The notes beneath the pieces were generated by a model. That model saw nothing but the letters and a program-made list of their open reading frames with translations. It had not been told where the DNA came from and searched no databases. This document shows positions 12,001-22,964 of a stretch of DNA of 64,000 nt, piece by piece. Within the stretch, counting starts at the first letter, position 1, and every line of letters starts with the position of its first letter. The stretch lies in contig JAZKJV010000387.1 in the NCBI GenBank assembly GCA_037367405.1, forward strand, positions 930,001-994,000. The letters are read 5' to 3'. The position numbers and the translations under genes are program-made. The stretch comes from Ottelia alismoides. Taxonomy: Eukaryota; Streptophyta; Magnoliopsida; Alismatales; Hydrocharitaceae.

Positions 12001-12608
12001 TATATACATTTATATACATGGTATATATACAATGTATTTTTATATTTTAATTTTGTAATTTTTCTTTGATTTTTGTTTTGCTTCTTTTTATTTTATTTAT
12101 TTACACTATATAACATAAAATATTTACAAAAAGTTTAGAAAATAATTTTGTTTATTTATAAGGTTAAATAAATAAGATGGCATGGTCTATGTACATGGTG
12201 AAAGGATATTTTTGGTCTTTTTGGTTTTTTAGCTTTTTGTTTTGTTTTTATACTTTATAAATATGTACAAATATTTACAAATATATTTTTGGGTGAGGAA
12301 AATATAATTTTATTTATTTACAAAAATATAAACACATGAGCCCCTATCTCCCTCTACTTGGCTTTTATGCGGTCAGGCCCATGCTGAGCCCTCCCTTGGG
12401 TTAGGTTGCTCAATATTTATTCTAAATATTTCCCTCTTTTTCTTTTTCATCTTTATTCTTTTATTTTTGCACAAAAACATGCTAATTATAGATATTTACA
12501 AAATGCATGCTTTTGCTAATTAGTCCTATTTACACATATCTACATGCATTTGCATAGGTTTTTGTAGCTAAAATATAAGAATAAAGAGTGATGAATGGGC
12601 ATTCATCA
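9071..12608 (-). repeat. Athila 3' LTR
   Basis: The 3,538-bp LTR begins TGATAACCG and ends ATTCATCA on the plus strand, and its partner is at 22965-26502. It is AT-rich at both ends with a GC-rich island at about 10500-11700. On the element strand a TATA motif (CCGTATAAAGG, 11435-11445) would place the U3/R border near 11405. Open frames inside the GC island match no known protein and recur identically in the other LTR, so they are treated as noncoding. Confidence 0.95.
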
Positions 12609-12620
12609 CCCCCCTATACT
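12609..12620 (-). other. Polypurine tract of Athila
   Basis: On the minus strand AGTATAGGGGGG lies directly upstream of the 3' LTR, the place where second-strand DNA synthesis is primed. Three copies of the same ATAGGGGG-type tract lie 1.7-2 kb upstream, inside hairpins (14351-14565). Confidence 0.8.
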
Positions 12621-14696
12621 ATACTTTGCTAGTCCCTTAGCAAACACTTATTTGAAAAAGAAGTGAAAAAGAAAGAAAGAAAAAGAAAAAGAGGATGTAC
12701 ATGGATCAAGGTTGATTATTAAACTTGCCTTCATTAAATTGAGGTATGGAGCTCAATCAGATCTTTGGATTATTAATGTGTCGGAACCTTATTTAGACTT
12801 AAGCTTAAAACCTAACAGCCTCTAAGTTCCACCAATCTATAACCAAGACTCCTCAATGCTCCAGATCAGAACAAGTCATCAATCACAAACCCTGAAGACC
12901 ATGAATCTTTTCTTGTCCTGTGGATGTGAAGTCTAAGCTCTCCACCTCAGAAATGGCAACTTGACAACCCTCCTCAACAAGGTAACTCTATGACCCCAAT
13001 CTGGCCACTTTTTCCTCGAGGAGCGGGGTATTCCCTTCTAAGTTCAAGTACAACCGGCTCAAGAAGAGGGGGAAGAAGAGAATGGGTCAAGGCCAGTGTA
13101 GCCAAGTACCCTTGGGAGCTTGACCAGTGTAGCCAAGTCTCCCTGCTGCAAGCTACAACAGGTGGATCATGAAACCAAGCTTTGCTTATTGCACTTATAT
13201 ACATACTCCGGTGGGATTATCATTTTCTCTCAGACCCACCACTTTTTTGGAGTTCTTTTCTTTTTGCACACATTTTTTTTTCGAGTGCATCTATACAACA
13301 TATACATGTGCAGCATATATACAAGGAGTTTTTCCTCTTGAGCCAGTAGACTATCCCTCTTTTGAAGCTTTATTGCAACCCACAACTCCCGTCGTTAGAC
13401 CTCATGGCAACCAAACCAAGTTGAGACGCACTTCCTTCACTATAAGAAGAAGAGAGGTTCCGCCTAAAAGTACTACCCTCATATGCTACCCCAAGTCAAG
13501 GAAGACTGCCTCCTCACCACCTCATCCGTAGAGAGCTCGGTGCATAGTGCGGGTGTCCAAGTAAAGCCATAATCTATATGAGTCATGTGTTGTTGTTAAG
13601 TGCTCTACTTAGGCTCATTGAGATGACATGTGATCATAGCCTAGTGGACTCAAAGAATTAAGTCACCATGGACCTGAAAAGCCTTAAACCTAAGCCCTAT
13701 AAGGTTCCTCTTAGAAATTAGGTGGATTAAGATCTTAATCAAGCTCCATTTCTCAATTTGATTCCAGGCTAATTTAAATGTCAACTATCATCCAGAAAAA
13801 CTATATACATATGTACAAAAAGATGCTTATTTACACACTATTTTACAATCATGCAAAATTTTTGAAAAATGTTTTGAAATCATGAATGAATGATGCATGA
13901 AGTGCAAGTTTTGCAAAAAGATATTTACACACATTTACACAAGATTTTTGCAAACTTTTGATTTTCAAAACATTTTGGAAAAATTTTGTACTATATACAT
14001 AATTTTGATACAAAAATATTTACACAAGCTTTACACAAAAGATTTTTGAAATCATTTTTACAAAAATAATTTGTACACTAGCTATGTATGTGCAAATAAA
14101 AGAAGATTATGTACATGAAAATTTTTAAATTTTTGTGATTTTTAGCCATTTTATTTATTAACACACTCACACAAAGTACGAGTTATGGCTAAAGTATATA
14201 TGAAATATATACACACCCACCTATACTTAGCTCGAACGATGTCCTCAGAGTCAAGAGCGATGAATAAGACATAATTCGTGCTAGGTATAGGGAAGTGAAA
14301 AGAAAAGGCTATACAAAAGGGAAATGAAAAGTCAAGAGGGACTCAGGTCTCCCCCCTATACTTAGGATCAAGTAATCCTAAGTATAGCAGGCTGTATACT
14401 AAGGGAAAACCTGAGTGCAGAATGTACAGGGTCTACCCCCCCTATACTTATGGTGAAATATCCCTAAGTATAGGCAGCAAAACAGGGGTAGACAGAAACA
14501 AAAGAAATACCCGAAAGGTCTCACATCCCCCCCTATACTTAGGGTAAGGTGCACCCTAAGTATAGCATAATCACAAGATGGAGAAAGGGATGTGGGACTA
14601 AAGAATGTGATGATATGGACATCTGGATCTATATACAGCGGAAGATCAGTGAAACTCAGGCGTGAGATGCATTAGATGTGAGTCAAAGACCACATC
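12621..14696 (-). other. Athila 3' noncoding region (integrase to PPT)
   Basis: About 2.1 kb lie between the integrase stop and the polypurine tract. The stretch is AT-rich at 13790-14230. Some Athila elements encode an envelope-like protein here, but no frame longer than about 120 codons exists and none shows a signal or membrane pattern worth calling. Hairpins at its upstream end are listed separately. Confidence 0.75.
14351..14565. repeat. Three PPT-like hairpins
   Basis: Three stem-loops share the arm CTATACTTA / TAAGTATAG and each has a run of five to seven C residues on its left side. Stem 1 is 14356-14368 with 14375-14387 (13 perfect pairs, 6-nt loop). Stem 2 is 14441-14450 with 14465-14474. 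Stem 3 is 14533-14545 with 14553-14565 (13 perfect pairs, 7-nt loop). On the element strand each ends in TATAGGGGGG, copying the true polypurine tract at 12609-12620. Confidence 0.85.
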
Positions 14697-15713
14697 TCAC
14701 GCAAAATGAATAGGGGCAAGATCAACGACCCGCGGCTCATGATCTAGAAATGGCTTGAGCCGCTGGCCGTTCACTCGAAAGGTACTCTCAGAAGACAACT
14801 CGGATATGTCGATGCTACCGTTGTCGTGTACCTTTCTCACTAGATAAGGTCCCTTCCATTTGCTCTGTAGCTTCCCTGGAAATAATCTAAGTCTCGCATC
14901 AAACAGCCATACTCTCTGTCCAATCTCAAAATGCTTGTGGCTGATATGAGAATCATGCCACTCCTTGACTTTCTCCTTATAATGTAGGCTGCTTGAGAAA
15001 TCTGCATCTCTAAGCTCCTCCAGGGCAGCTAGCTCTGCCCTCCTCTGGTCTCCCATACCATCTGGATCCATGATAATGTCTGTAACTGCCCAAAGTGACT
15101 TGTGCCTCAGCTCAACAGGTAAATGGCATGGCTTGCCGTATACGAGGCGAAAGGGAGATGTGCCCAAAGGTGTCTTGAAAGACATCCTATATGCCCACAA
15201 GACCGAGTCCAAAAGCTGTGACCAATCCTTTCGGTCAGGGCGGACGACTTTCTGCAGAATAGTCTTGATCTCCCTATTCGACACCTCGGCTAGACCATTC
15301 GTCTGTGGATGGTAAGGTGTAGCAACACGATGGTCTATGCCGAACTCTCTAGCAAGTGCCTTCACCTGGTCGTTGATGAAGTGAGATCCCCCATCAGAAA
15401 TCAGAACTCGTGGAACCCCGAACCGCGTGATGATGTGCTTCCTCAAAAATCTGCAAACTGTCCTCGCATCAGCGGCTCGGGCGGGGATAGCCTCCACCCA
15501 ACGACTCACATAATCCACGGCCAGCAGAATGTACTCAAATCCCTGACTCTTAGGGAATGGACCCATGAAATCGATGCCCCATGCGTCAAAAACCTCACAG
15601 AAGTGAATGGGCTGCATCGGCATCATATCACGCTGTCCACAAGTGCCCATCCTCTGACAGTCAGTACACCTCTTCACGAACTCATCTGAGCCTTGAAGAG
15701 GGTAGGCCACCAC
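14697..15713 (-). CDS. Athila integrase (frame-shifted part of pol)
   Basis: The 338-codon frame holds most of integrase. The zinc-binding half-site CTDCQRMG is followed by the catalytic core with the first acidic residue in WGIDFMGPF, the second in LISDGGSHF, and the glutamate in [11 protein letters not shown], giving the D-D-E triad. A C-terminal region follows, with [10 protein letters not shown] near the end. The histidine half of the zinc site ([12 protein letters not shown]) is in the upstream frame (15674-17296), so a small indel near 15685-15695 separates the two. The enzyme would insert element cDNA into host DNA. As it stands it is not translated with the rest of pol. Confidence 0.9.
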   Translation of the reverse strand: MVAYPLQGSDEFVKRCTDCQRMGTCGQRDMMPMQPIHFCEVFDAWGIDFMGPFPKSQGFEYILLAVDYVSRWVEAIPARAADARTVCRFLRKHIITRFGVPRVLISDGGSHFINDQVKALAREFGIDHRVATPYHPQTNGLAEVSNREIKTILQKVVRPDRKDWSQLLDSVLWAYRMSFKTPLGTSPFRLVYGKPCHLPVELRHKSLWAVTDIIMDPDGMGDQRRAELAALEELRDADFSSSLHYKEKVKEWHDSHISHKHFEIGQRVWLFDARLRLFPGKLQSKWKGPYLVRKVHDNGSIDISELSSESTFRVNGQRLKPFLDHEPRVVDLAPIHFA

Positions 15714-17296
15714 AAGCCGGATTGGAGCACTTTCTGTGCCGTTCTCCTCCCAGAATGATGTCCTCCTGCCTCAAGCTTGTGGCAGTAAGTGAGGACGCTA
15801 TGGTGTTCCTCCTGAGGAATACACCGACGCCAGACGCTATCCCCTCCTTCGTGGTAAAGGATGGGATCCTCCCAGTGGTAGGACTTGGCCTTCGCAAGGA
15901 AGGTCTCAAGTCTCTGCCTGGGCCAATCTTGTGGGACTTTCCCAACAACAAGAAAGTTCACAATATCGGCGTACCATGGGAGTGAGGCGATAGCAAGGAT
16001 CGCCTCATCTGGGAAGGTATCTCTAATAGGGTCAATCTGCTCAGAATCCTCAGGCTGCTCTAGTCGGGAGAGATGATCCGCCACCACATTCTTGACTCCA
16101 GGCTTATCCTTGATCTCAATGTCGAACTCCTGGAGTAGAAGGATCCATCTAGTCAGTCTGGCTTTGGCATCCTTCTTTTCCATGAGGTACCTGATGGCGG
16201 TGTAATCTGTAAACAAAGTCACTCTAGATCCGATGATATATGATCTGAACTTATCTAGGGCAAACACTACTGCTAGCATCTCCTTCTCTGTGATTGTATA
16301 ATTCCGCTGGGCGGAATCCAATGTGCGGCTAGCATAGTGTATAGCAAATGGCACTCCATCCCTCCTCTGTCCTAGCACTGTCCTTACGGCAAAATCGGAG
16401 GCGTCCGTCATGATCTCGAATGGGAGAGACCAATCAGGCGGCTGGAGGACAGGAGCCCCAATAACGCACTGCTGGAGAGTAGCAAACGACGAAAGACACT
16501 TGTCATCGACAAGGAACTCGGTGTCTTTCGTCAAGAGGTCAGTCAACGGTCGGGCAATCCTGCTGAAATCATGAATAAATCTCCTATAAAATCCAACGTG
16601 CCCCAGAAATGACCGTAACTGCCTCAGATTGGACGGTGGTGTGAGTTTCCTAATGACATCAACCTTGGCCGGATCAACCTCCATGCCCCTGTTGGAGATG
16701 ATATGGCCAAGCACCGTCCCTTGAGTCACCATGAAGTGACTCTTCTCCCAAGATAGCACCAAGTGATACTCAATACATCGTTGGAGTACTCGATCTAGGC
16801 AGTCAAGACAAGAATCAAATCCGTCGCCGTAGATCGAGAAATCATCCATGAAGACCTCCAAGCACTCCCCTACCATGTCCAAAAAGATCGACAGCATGCA
16901 CCTCTGAAAGGTCGCAGGGGCGTTGCATAGCCCGAATGGCATGCGTCGAAAAGCGTATGTGCCGAAGGGACAGGTAAAGGTGGTCTTCTCCTGGTCCTCA
17001 GGAGCGATGGCCACTTGGTTGTAGCCCGAGTAACCATCTAGGAAGCAATAATGTCTCTTCCCTGCCAGTCTCTCAATGATCTGATCAATAAAAGGCAGGG
17101 GGAAATGGTCCTTCTTGGTGGCTTGGTTGAGTCTCCTGTAGTCAACACAAACCCTCCAAGAGGTGGGTACTCGTGTAGCGATCTCCTCTCCCGACTCACT
17201 GATCACAGTCGTGATGCCCGTCTTCTTGGGCACCACATGCAAGGGGCTGACCCACTTGGAGTCGGAAATGGGATAAATAAAACCTGCACCCACCAT
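15674..17296 (-). CDS. Athila reverse transcriptase and RNase H
   Basis: The 540-codon frame covers the reverse transcriptase from [15 protein letters not shown] through VCVDYRRLN, the YGYNQ-like block, [14 protein letters not shown] and the catalytic FMDDFSIYG. RNase H follows with [23 protein letters not shown] and FTDY, then the integrase zinc-site start. The catalytic aspartates of both enzymes are present. The frame opens in the middle of the domain: the preceding block is in the neighbouring frame, and one base appears to be lost in the A run at about 17297-17300. The enzyme copies element RNA into DNA in cytoplasmic particles. Confidence 0.92.
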   Translation of the reverse strand: MVGAGFIYPISDSKWVSPLHVVPKKTGITTVISESGEEIATRVPTSWRVCVDYRRLNQATKKDHFPLPFIDQIIERLAGKRHYCFLDGYSGYNQVAIAPEDQEKTTFTCPFGTYAFRRMPFGLCNAPATFQRCMLSIFLDMVGECLEVFMDDFSIYGDGFDSCLDCLDRVLQRCIEYHLVLSWEKSHFMVTQGTVLGHIISNRGMEVDPAKVDVIRKLTPPSNLRQLRSFLGHVGFYRRFIHDFSRIARPLTDLLTKDTEFLVDDKCLSSFATLQQCVIGAPVLQPPDWSLPFEIMTDASDFAVRTVLGQRRDGVPFAIHYASRTLDSAQRNYTITEKEMLAVVFALDKFRSYIIGSRVTLFTDYTAIRYLMEKKDAKARLTRWILLLQEFDIEIKDKPGVKNVVADHLSRLEQPEDSEQIDPIRDTFPDEAILAIASLPWYADIVNFLVVGKVPQDWPRQRLETFLAKAKSYHWEDPILYHEGGDSVWRRCIPQEEHHSVLTYCHKLEAGGHHSGRRTAQKVLQSGLWWPTLFKAQMSS

Positions 17297-19185
17297 TTTG
17301 ATATTTCCTTCATCACAACCTCTCTCAGGTTGGGGTTCAGACGCCGCTGGAACTCACGCGACGGCTTTGCCCCATCCTCGAGATAGATATGGTGGGAGCA
17401 CACTGATGGACTAATCCCATGGAGATCTGCTACGCTCCATCCGATCGCCTTGCGGTTCTTTTCAAGAACCCCCATCAAACGGGATTCTTGCTCTCCAGTC
17501 AACTCGGCGGAGATGATGACTGGGTACATCTCTGGCTCGCCCGCAAGGAATCGATACTTCAGCGAAGTAGGGAGCGGCTTCAGCTCTGGAATGCTGGGTG
17601 CCGGCAAATCTGGCTGCGAAAGAAACTGAGTGAAAGCTGCAAGGTCGGCCAAATCTGCCTGGGAAAGTGAAAGCGTACTCTCGCAAACTGGATCGGGAGA
17701 AGGAGGCTCAACTGTACTGTCTCTGGTCTGCTCTGCCTCTACCTCCTCCTCTATAGGCTCAGGTGAACTCAGGTCTGGCATCTGATCATCACAATCGACC
17801 CAATCAGACTCTGAATCCGAGGGATCTGTATCAACCGTGGTGGCATCAGTACCACCGGAAAACAAGGTGGCCTCAGCACCACCATCACTAAACATCGTGC
17901 TGCGATCAAGGACCGGCTCTGCTGCCTCAATGGTATCCTGAACCAGGTCTGTGCTCTCCAGATCTGCCCAAGCTGCCTCATCATCTGTGATCACAAAATC
18001 ACAGTCCTGGTGGATGTCTGGCTCTGCGTCTGTCAGCTGCTCTGAATCTGTACTCGTATCTGAGCGGGCTCTGAATCTAGCTCTGTAGTCCTCGACCGTC
18101 TCTATTTGTATACTCTCGCCCTCGACGTGAAAGTACACCTTCCCGCTATCATGATCAGTCACCGCCTTGGCTGTGGCCAAGAACGGACGACCAAGGATGA
18201 TGGGGGTATCGGTCACTGACTCAGGGATCTCCATGTCCAACACTACGAAGTCCACAGGGAATTTCAGGCCCTGAATCGTGACGATAACGTCTCGTAATAA
18301 CCCCTCCGGCCTCTTGACAGATCGATCAGCGAACTGAAGGACTGTCCTGCTCTGTCGAAGAGTGCCCAACTCGACGCGGTCGAGAAGGGCTGCCGGAAGA
18401 AGGTTGATCGACGATCCGCTATCTAGAAGAGTACGGTCGAACCTCTGCTCACTGATCTGGCATCTGACATACGGGGCCCCTGAATCTGGCCTCTTGGCTG
18501 GCAGGCGGTTCTGGATCGCGAAGCACGTGGCTTTGGTCAGCACATGTATCTCAGAAGTGTGGTTCCTCCTCCTCCTCCTGACTGTAGTCCTCTCTCTCAA
18601 AGATCGCTGGAGAAGGGGGATGTGCTGCAAAGCCTCCTGGAGGGTCAGCTGGATGTGGAATCGATCGATCATACTCTGGCTGAACTCCTCAAGCTCTCTC
18701 TTTTTTGGATCATTTTTCTTCCCCTTCCCCATCTGAAGGGCTCTAGGGAAGGGGATCACTGGGTCCTTCTCAGATGAAGGACTAGGAAAAGGTTTAAGCG
18801 GTTCAAGGACCGGATTCACACATACATCATGCACTACAGTGGGACCAGAAGAAAGTAAACCTTTTCCTTTATTCACAACAGAGTTCTGAGATACAGGAAC
18901 ACGAGAAAAGACAACATCTCTATCTGTACAAACACCCATGGTCTCAGTACCACCACGGGCTGGCTCTGCTGCTGCTGCTGGTAGACGTCGTGCGGCCTCA
19001 GAACCGCGGGCTGGCTCGGCTAAACGGGTGGCCTCAGTACCACCTCCTAGATCTGGTGAAGCGGCGGCCTCAGTACCGCCGGTGGGATCAACATCCTTGG
19101 TGGCCTCAGTGCCACCGTCATCATCTGGAGCGGCCTCAGTACCGCTCTCCTCCTCCTGTGGCGCCTCTGGGATATCCTCTGGTGA
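17203..19185 (-). CDS. Athila protease and pol N-terminal region
   Basis: The frame is open from about 19185; its first ATG is at 18939. It begins with an acidic segment of degenerate GGTEA repeats, then a basic stretch, then the aspartic protease with [16 protein letters not shown] (active-site DSG), VDFVVLDME and [12 protein letters not shown], the usual plant gypsy order. A long acidic linker rich in D, E and S follows, and the frame ends in the first reverse-transcriptase block with [13 protein letters not shown]. It is separated from gag by a one-base change near 19190 and from the main RT frame near 17298. The protease would cut the gag-pol polyprotein. Confidence 0.88.
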   Translation of the reverse strand, partial: SPEDIPEAPQEEESGTEAAPDDDGGTEATKDVDPTGGTEAAASPDLGGGTEATRLAEPARGSEAARRLPAAAAEPARGGTETMGVCTDRDVVFSRVPVSQNSVVNKGKGLLSSGPTVVHDVCVNPVLEPLKPFPSPSSEKDPVIPFPRALQMGKGKKNDPKKRELEEFSQSMIDRFHIQLTLQEALQHIPLLQRSLRERTTVRRRRRNHTSEIHVLTKATCFAIQNRLPAKRPDSGAPYVRCQISEQRFDRTLLDSGSSINLLPAALLDRVELGTLRQSRTVLQFADRSVKRPEGLLRDVIVTIQGLKFPVDFVVLDMEIPESVTDTPIILGRPFLATAKAVTDHDSGKVYFHVEGESIQIETVEDYRARFRARSDTSTDSEQLTDAEPDIHQDCDFVITDDEAAWADLESTDLVQDTIEAAEPVLDRSTMFSDGGAEATLFSGGTDATTVDTDPSDSESDWVDCDDQMPDLSSPEPIEEEVEAEQTRDSTVEPPSPDPVCESTLSLSQADLADLAAFTQFLSQPDLPAPSIPELKPLPTSLKYRFLAGEPEMYPVIISAELTGEQESRLMGVLEKNRKAIGWSVADLHGISPSVCSHHIYLEDGAKPSREFQRRLNPNLREVVMKEISKWWVQVLFIPFPTPSGSAPCMWCPRRRASRL

Positions 19186-19189
19186 AGCT

Positions 19190-21438
19190 CAGATGAGGCG
19201 CCGCCGCCTGCTGGGGTCCTACCGCTCCTAAGTGTGACAAAATCAGCATCAAATAGATCCGAAGATGTATCATCAAATGGGTCACTAGGAGTGGCTAACT
19301 CAGTAGGTACTACCTGCTCATATTTCCTCTTGAGGTTGTTCGGATTCGGCTCTATGTGGGCTGGTATGGCGGCCTTCCCTCTCACCAGGTCCCGCATCTC
19401 CTGGCGGAACTCGTCCATCTCCCGTCGAAATGTGGCCTGCTGGTCCATGAGGAGGCGGGCGATGTCATCCAAAGCGGGGCTCTCGTGGGAGCCCGACGGG
19501 TGGCCTCTCTGTGGGTGAGGCTGCTGGAACTGCTGCTGCTGGTGCTGGTAAGAGGGGTATGATGGAGGGTGCTGCTGCTGATATCCCGGGTGAGCCTGCT
19601 GCTCACGTCTCCATGACTGTCCCTGCTGCTGATAGGGACGCAGACCGAAGGATGACTGGTGCTGCTGATATGCTGGGTGCTGCTGCTGCGGCTGGTGCTG
19701 GTCTCTCTGCTGGGAGTACTGCCCTCCCTGTCCTGACGGCTGCTGCTGGGGCTGGGTACCACCACTCCCCCACCTGAATCCGGGATGGTCTCGTCGGATC
19801 CCAGGCTGGGGGCGGTCGTACCAAATCCCGTTGACATCCATCAACGGCTCGGCATCTAAGGGGGCTGGCGGGAGTACTGCCAGAGGCTGGTCCGGCTGGT
19901 AGACCACCATCTGCATCTCTGGAGATGGTGGGGACTGGTAGGTGGGCTGCGGCTGCTGGTACGGCTCCGCCTGTACAAGGTGAACCTGTCTAGGATGCAC
20001 GTGGGTGCTGGAGCGCTGGGACGAGCTGCTGCTGCTGCCGGTGTCGCCTCGCGACTGAAGACGGGGCTGAGAAGCCGTCTGTGCCTCCTGGAGACACATG
20101 AGCTGTGTCTTCATGTCGCTCAGAACCTGTGCCATCTGCTCCATCTGCGTGATACCCTGGCACTGCTTCTTCTCTATCAGCTCCATGCGGTCCAGCTTCT
20201 CGCTGATAATGCCCATGTCCGCAGCTGACGACTCTGCCTGTGCTGCTGCGGCTGCGGACGAACTGGATGGACCTGCATCTACCCGTGCTATCCTCTGGTA
20301 CTGCACGGGTCCTGGCTGATGTTTTTTTCTCGAAGATGGCCCAGACCTGGTCGTGGTCCTTGGCGAAGTAGGACCCGCCGCAAGAAGCATTCACCAGGTC
20401 CTGTAGCTCTGGTGTCAACCCGCTAAAGAAGCTCTGCACAAGGTTCGGCTTCGTGATGTCGTGGTGCGGGCATCTGTCCAGGAGCTCTCTGAACCTCTCC
20501 CAAGCCTCGTGAAACTGCTCGTTGGGGAACATGGAGAAGTTGCTGATCAGGGCCTTTGCTGCATTCGTCCGCCCGAGTGGATAGTACTTGTTCAAGTACT
20601 CGGTGCGGAGCTGCTCCCAGGTATAGACAAACCTCCCGAGATGCTTCAGCCAGGTGGCTGCTCTATCTGCCAGTGAAAATGGGAAGGCTATCATCCGGAT
20701 CGTGTCCTGGTCCACATGTCGGTCGTGGACAGTGCTGCAGATCATCAGAAACTCCTGGAGGTGAAGGTGGGGCTCCTCAGTGGCGAGTCCGTGGAAACGA
20801 GGAAGCATCTGCAGGGTGTTCGGGGGGAACTTGAAGTCCCCCACGATCGCAGGAACCACCACCCAATGGTGCATCAGTGTAGATCCGGGGTTGTGCAACT
20901 CCCGCATCGGTCTAGGTGGTCCTCCTCCTCCTGCGGCTGCTGCCGCTGCGGCGGCGGCCGCGGCTGCTGCTGCTGCGGCTCGTGCCTGTGCATCATCGGG
21001 CTCCTCGGGCTCGCTCTGCTGGTCTCGCTCTACTCTGAGCCTCTCCAACTCTCTCCTCATCTCAATCATAAATGCCCCCTGATCGCGGAGCTGCTGCTGG
21101 ACTGTATCGAGTGATGCGATCAGGGTGGAGTTGATCGCTCCCTGGTCTAGTACAATATGCTCTGGCTGACGGGAGTGATCGTCTGAACTGCCGGCTCCGG
21201 CCATGTCGACGTCTGCAAAATCAAACGAGCCCAACTCAGGTGCTGTCAAATGTATCAATCTCTCCTCGGGCTCGTGTCTCTCAGGTAGATCAGAAAGGGG
21301 ATTGAGGGGGAACAGGGTGGAGTCGTACTCGGGCTCGGAGAGCGGGTCTGAGCTCTCGCGAGCCAACCTAGATGATGAGGTAGATGCGCCCGAAAGCGGT
21401 GCAACCAGAGGCTGCCTAAGAGATCGTCTACCCATCAT
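19190..21438 (-). CDS. Athila gag (one internal frameshift)
   Basis: From ATG at 21438 the first frame runs through an alanine tract into the capsid region: LPRFHGLATEEPHLHLQEF, FPFSLADRAATWL, KYYPLGRTNAAKALI and CPHHDI, diagnostic of Athila/Tat gag. At about 20318-20326, inside a run of seven A residues on the coding strand, the match passes to the next frame (20390 downward). That frame has a coiled-coil-like segment, a long Q/P/Y-rich tract with many QQ pairs at about 19600-20000, and the VTLRSGR block near the gag-pol border. No CCHC knuckle is seen, as is usual for this lineage. Gag forms the particle that packages element RNA. Confidence 0.9.
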
Positions 21439-22943
21439 CTTGATCTGGCGAGTAAGGCGGATGAGATCTGGAAAAATTACGATCAGAAAACAAACCCCCG
21501 GTTCACCAACGCAACGCGAGCTGAAGACCGTGAAAGTTCGATCAACTTATCTTGTCAATTTTATTTTGGTGAACACACAAAGTATCAGAGCGCTTACGTG
21601 ACCTGTTGGGATATCCGATGCTAACCCAACCGACTGGCCCGCACGGAAGAGTCGGTAGTCAGTCGGGACTAGCAACGGGGGGCTCTACCTAGGGTGCGGG
21701 TCACTCTCTCGCGCATCCAAACCAATCAATGAGGGGGTTGCTCTCCCCAAGACAAAGTTTTTAGGGTGAGCGGTTTTTAGATCAATAAGATTAGCAGTCC
21801 CAATTTTATGGTTTTCACTTTTTTAATATTTTTCAAAGCAAACAAAAGGCCTAACGAATTTTTCGATTCTCCTGATTATTAAGTCCAAAACAGGGGGGAG
21901 AAGACGAAAAAGCCGATGCACGATAAATCAATGATGCATGCAAAGTCAGAAATGCGTACCTGCCTCCAGCTCTCTACATGCAATATGATCCGCGCATAAA
22001 AGTAAAGACAGAATTAAAACTAATCTAAATGATGCAGCGGGAAAAGCCGAGTCCTAGACGAGCAAGTCTAGCGAAGAGCCGTCTAACCGGTCACCGACCT
22101 CCAAGCCAAAGAGTCCGGTCTTGGCCCGTCCCTCCTCTGTCCGACAAATCGGGGGTAGGAGTAAGCGCTTTACAGGACGGGCTACGGCACGTAGGCTACG
22201 GAGGCTAGCGAGTCGGTTATTTTTATTATTGATTTTAAGTAGGTCCAATTACGGTCTATAGGAACAGATATGCAATTAGGTGTGTGGATCCTACTAGTTA
22301 CGGCACATTCACCAGAAAATCCTAAATCTAGGGGCTCGAGCAAAAACCGCGAAAAACCGGAAAAGGCAGAAATAAAAGAAAAATAAAACCGCGAAGAAAG
22401 CCGCGAAAAACCGCGAAGGTCCTAAAGGGTCCCCCGAGCACACCGGTGCTCGGCGAAACAGACCCGCTACGGTCAAGAAGTCCAAGAGTGTCCAGGTCCC
22501 TATATTATTACAATAATAATAATAAATGAAATAAAAACCTAATCTATCCTCACCCACTCAACTCTCTCTCTCTCTCTCGCTCTCTCCTGCGGCTTCGTAA
22601 AGAAGGAAGCCGCCTCCAAGTTCCTCGGTTGCACCGGCTCCTCGAAAGTCGCCTCCGCGGTCCTCGGGCCCTCGCAAGACAAAGAGAAGAGTGGTCAGAC
22701 CGGCAAAAATAATCAAATAATAAAGAAAAGAAAGGAAAATAAAAGGGAGGGTATATATGCAAAAATAGAAAATGAAGTAAACACACAAAATAAAACAAAA
22801 ATAAAAATAAAAGAAAATCAAAATAAAACAAAAAGAAAATAGACACAAAAGCCGCGAAAAGCCACGAGCTCCGAAGAGCCGCGAAAAGCCGCGAAAACAA
22901 AAACGAAAATAAAATAAAAACAAAAAGAACTACTAAGCCGTGC
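21439..22943 (-). other. Athila leader (primer site to gag)
   Basis: About 1.5 kb of untranslated leader. It contains many dispersed copies of a CCGCGAAAA-type 9-10-mer (about 22340-22430 and 22850-22900) and a CT-repeat at 22561-22580. Open frames on the minus strand here are low-complexity F/Y/L-rich translations of A/T tracts and are not called as genes. Confidence 0.7.
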
Positions 22944-22961
22944 TCCCCGGCAACGGCGCCA
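22944..22961 (-). other. Primer binding site, tRNA-Asp
   Basis: On the element strand TGGCGCCGTTGCCGGGGA starts three bases from the 5' LTR. All 18 bases are complementary to the 3' end of plant tRNA-Asp(GUC), including CCA. Confidence 0.9.
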
Positions 22962-22964
22962 TTC

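Noticed and set aside
12609..14696. Possible Athila envelope-like gene
   Set aside because: No long frame, signal peptide or membrane pattern in the interval.
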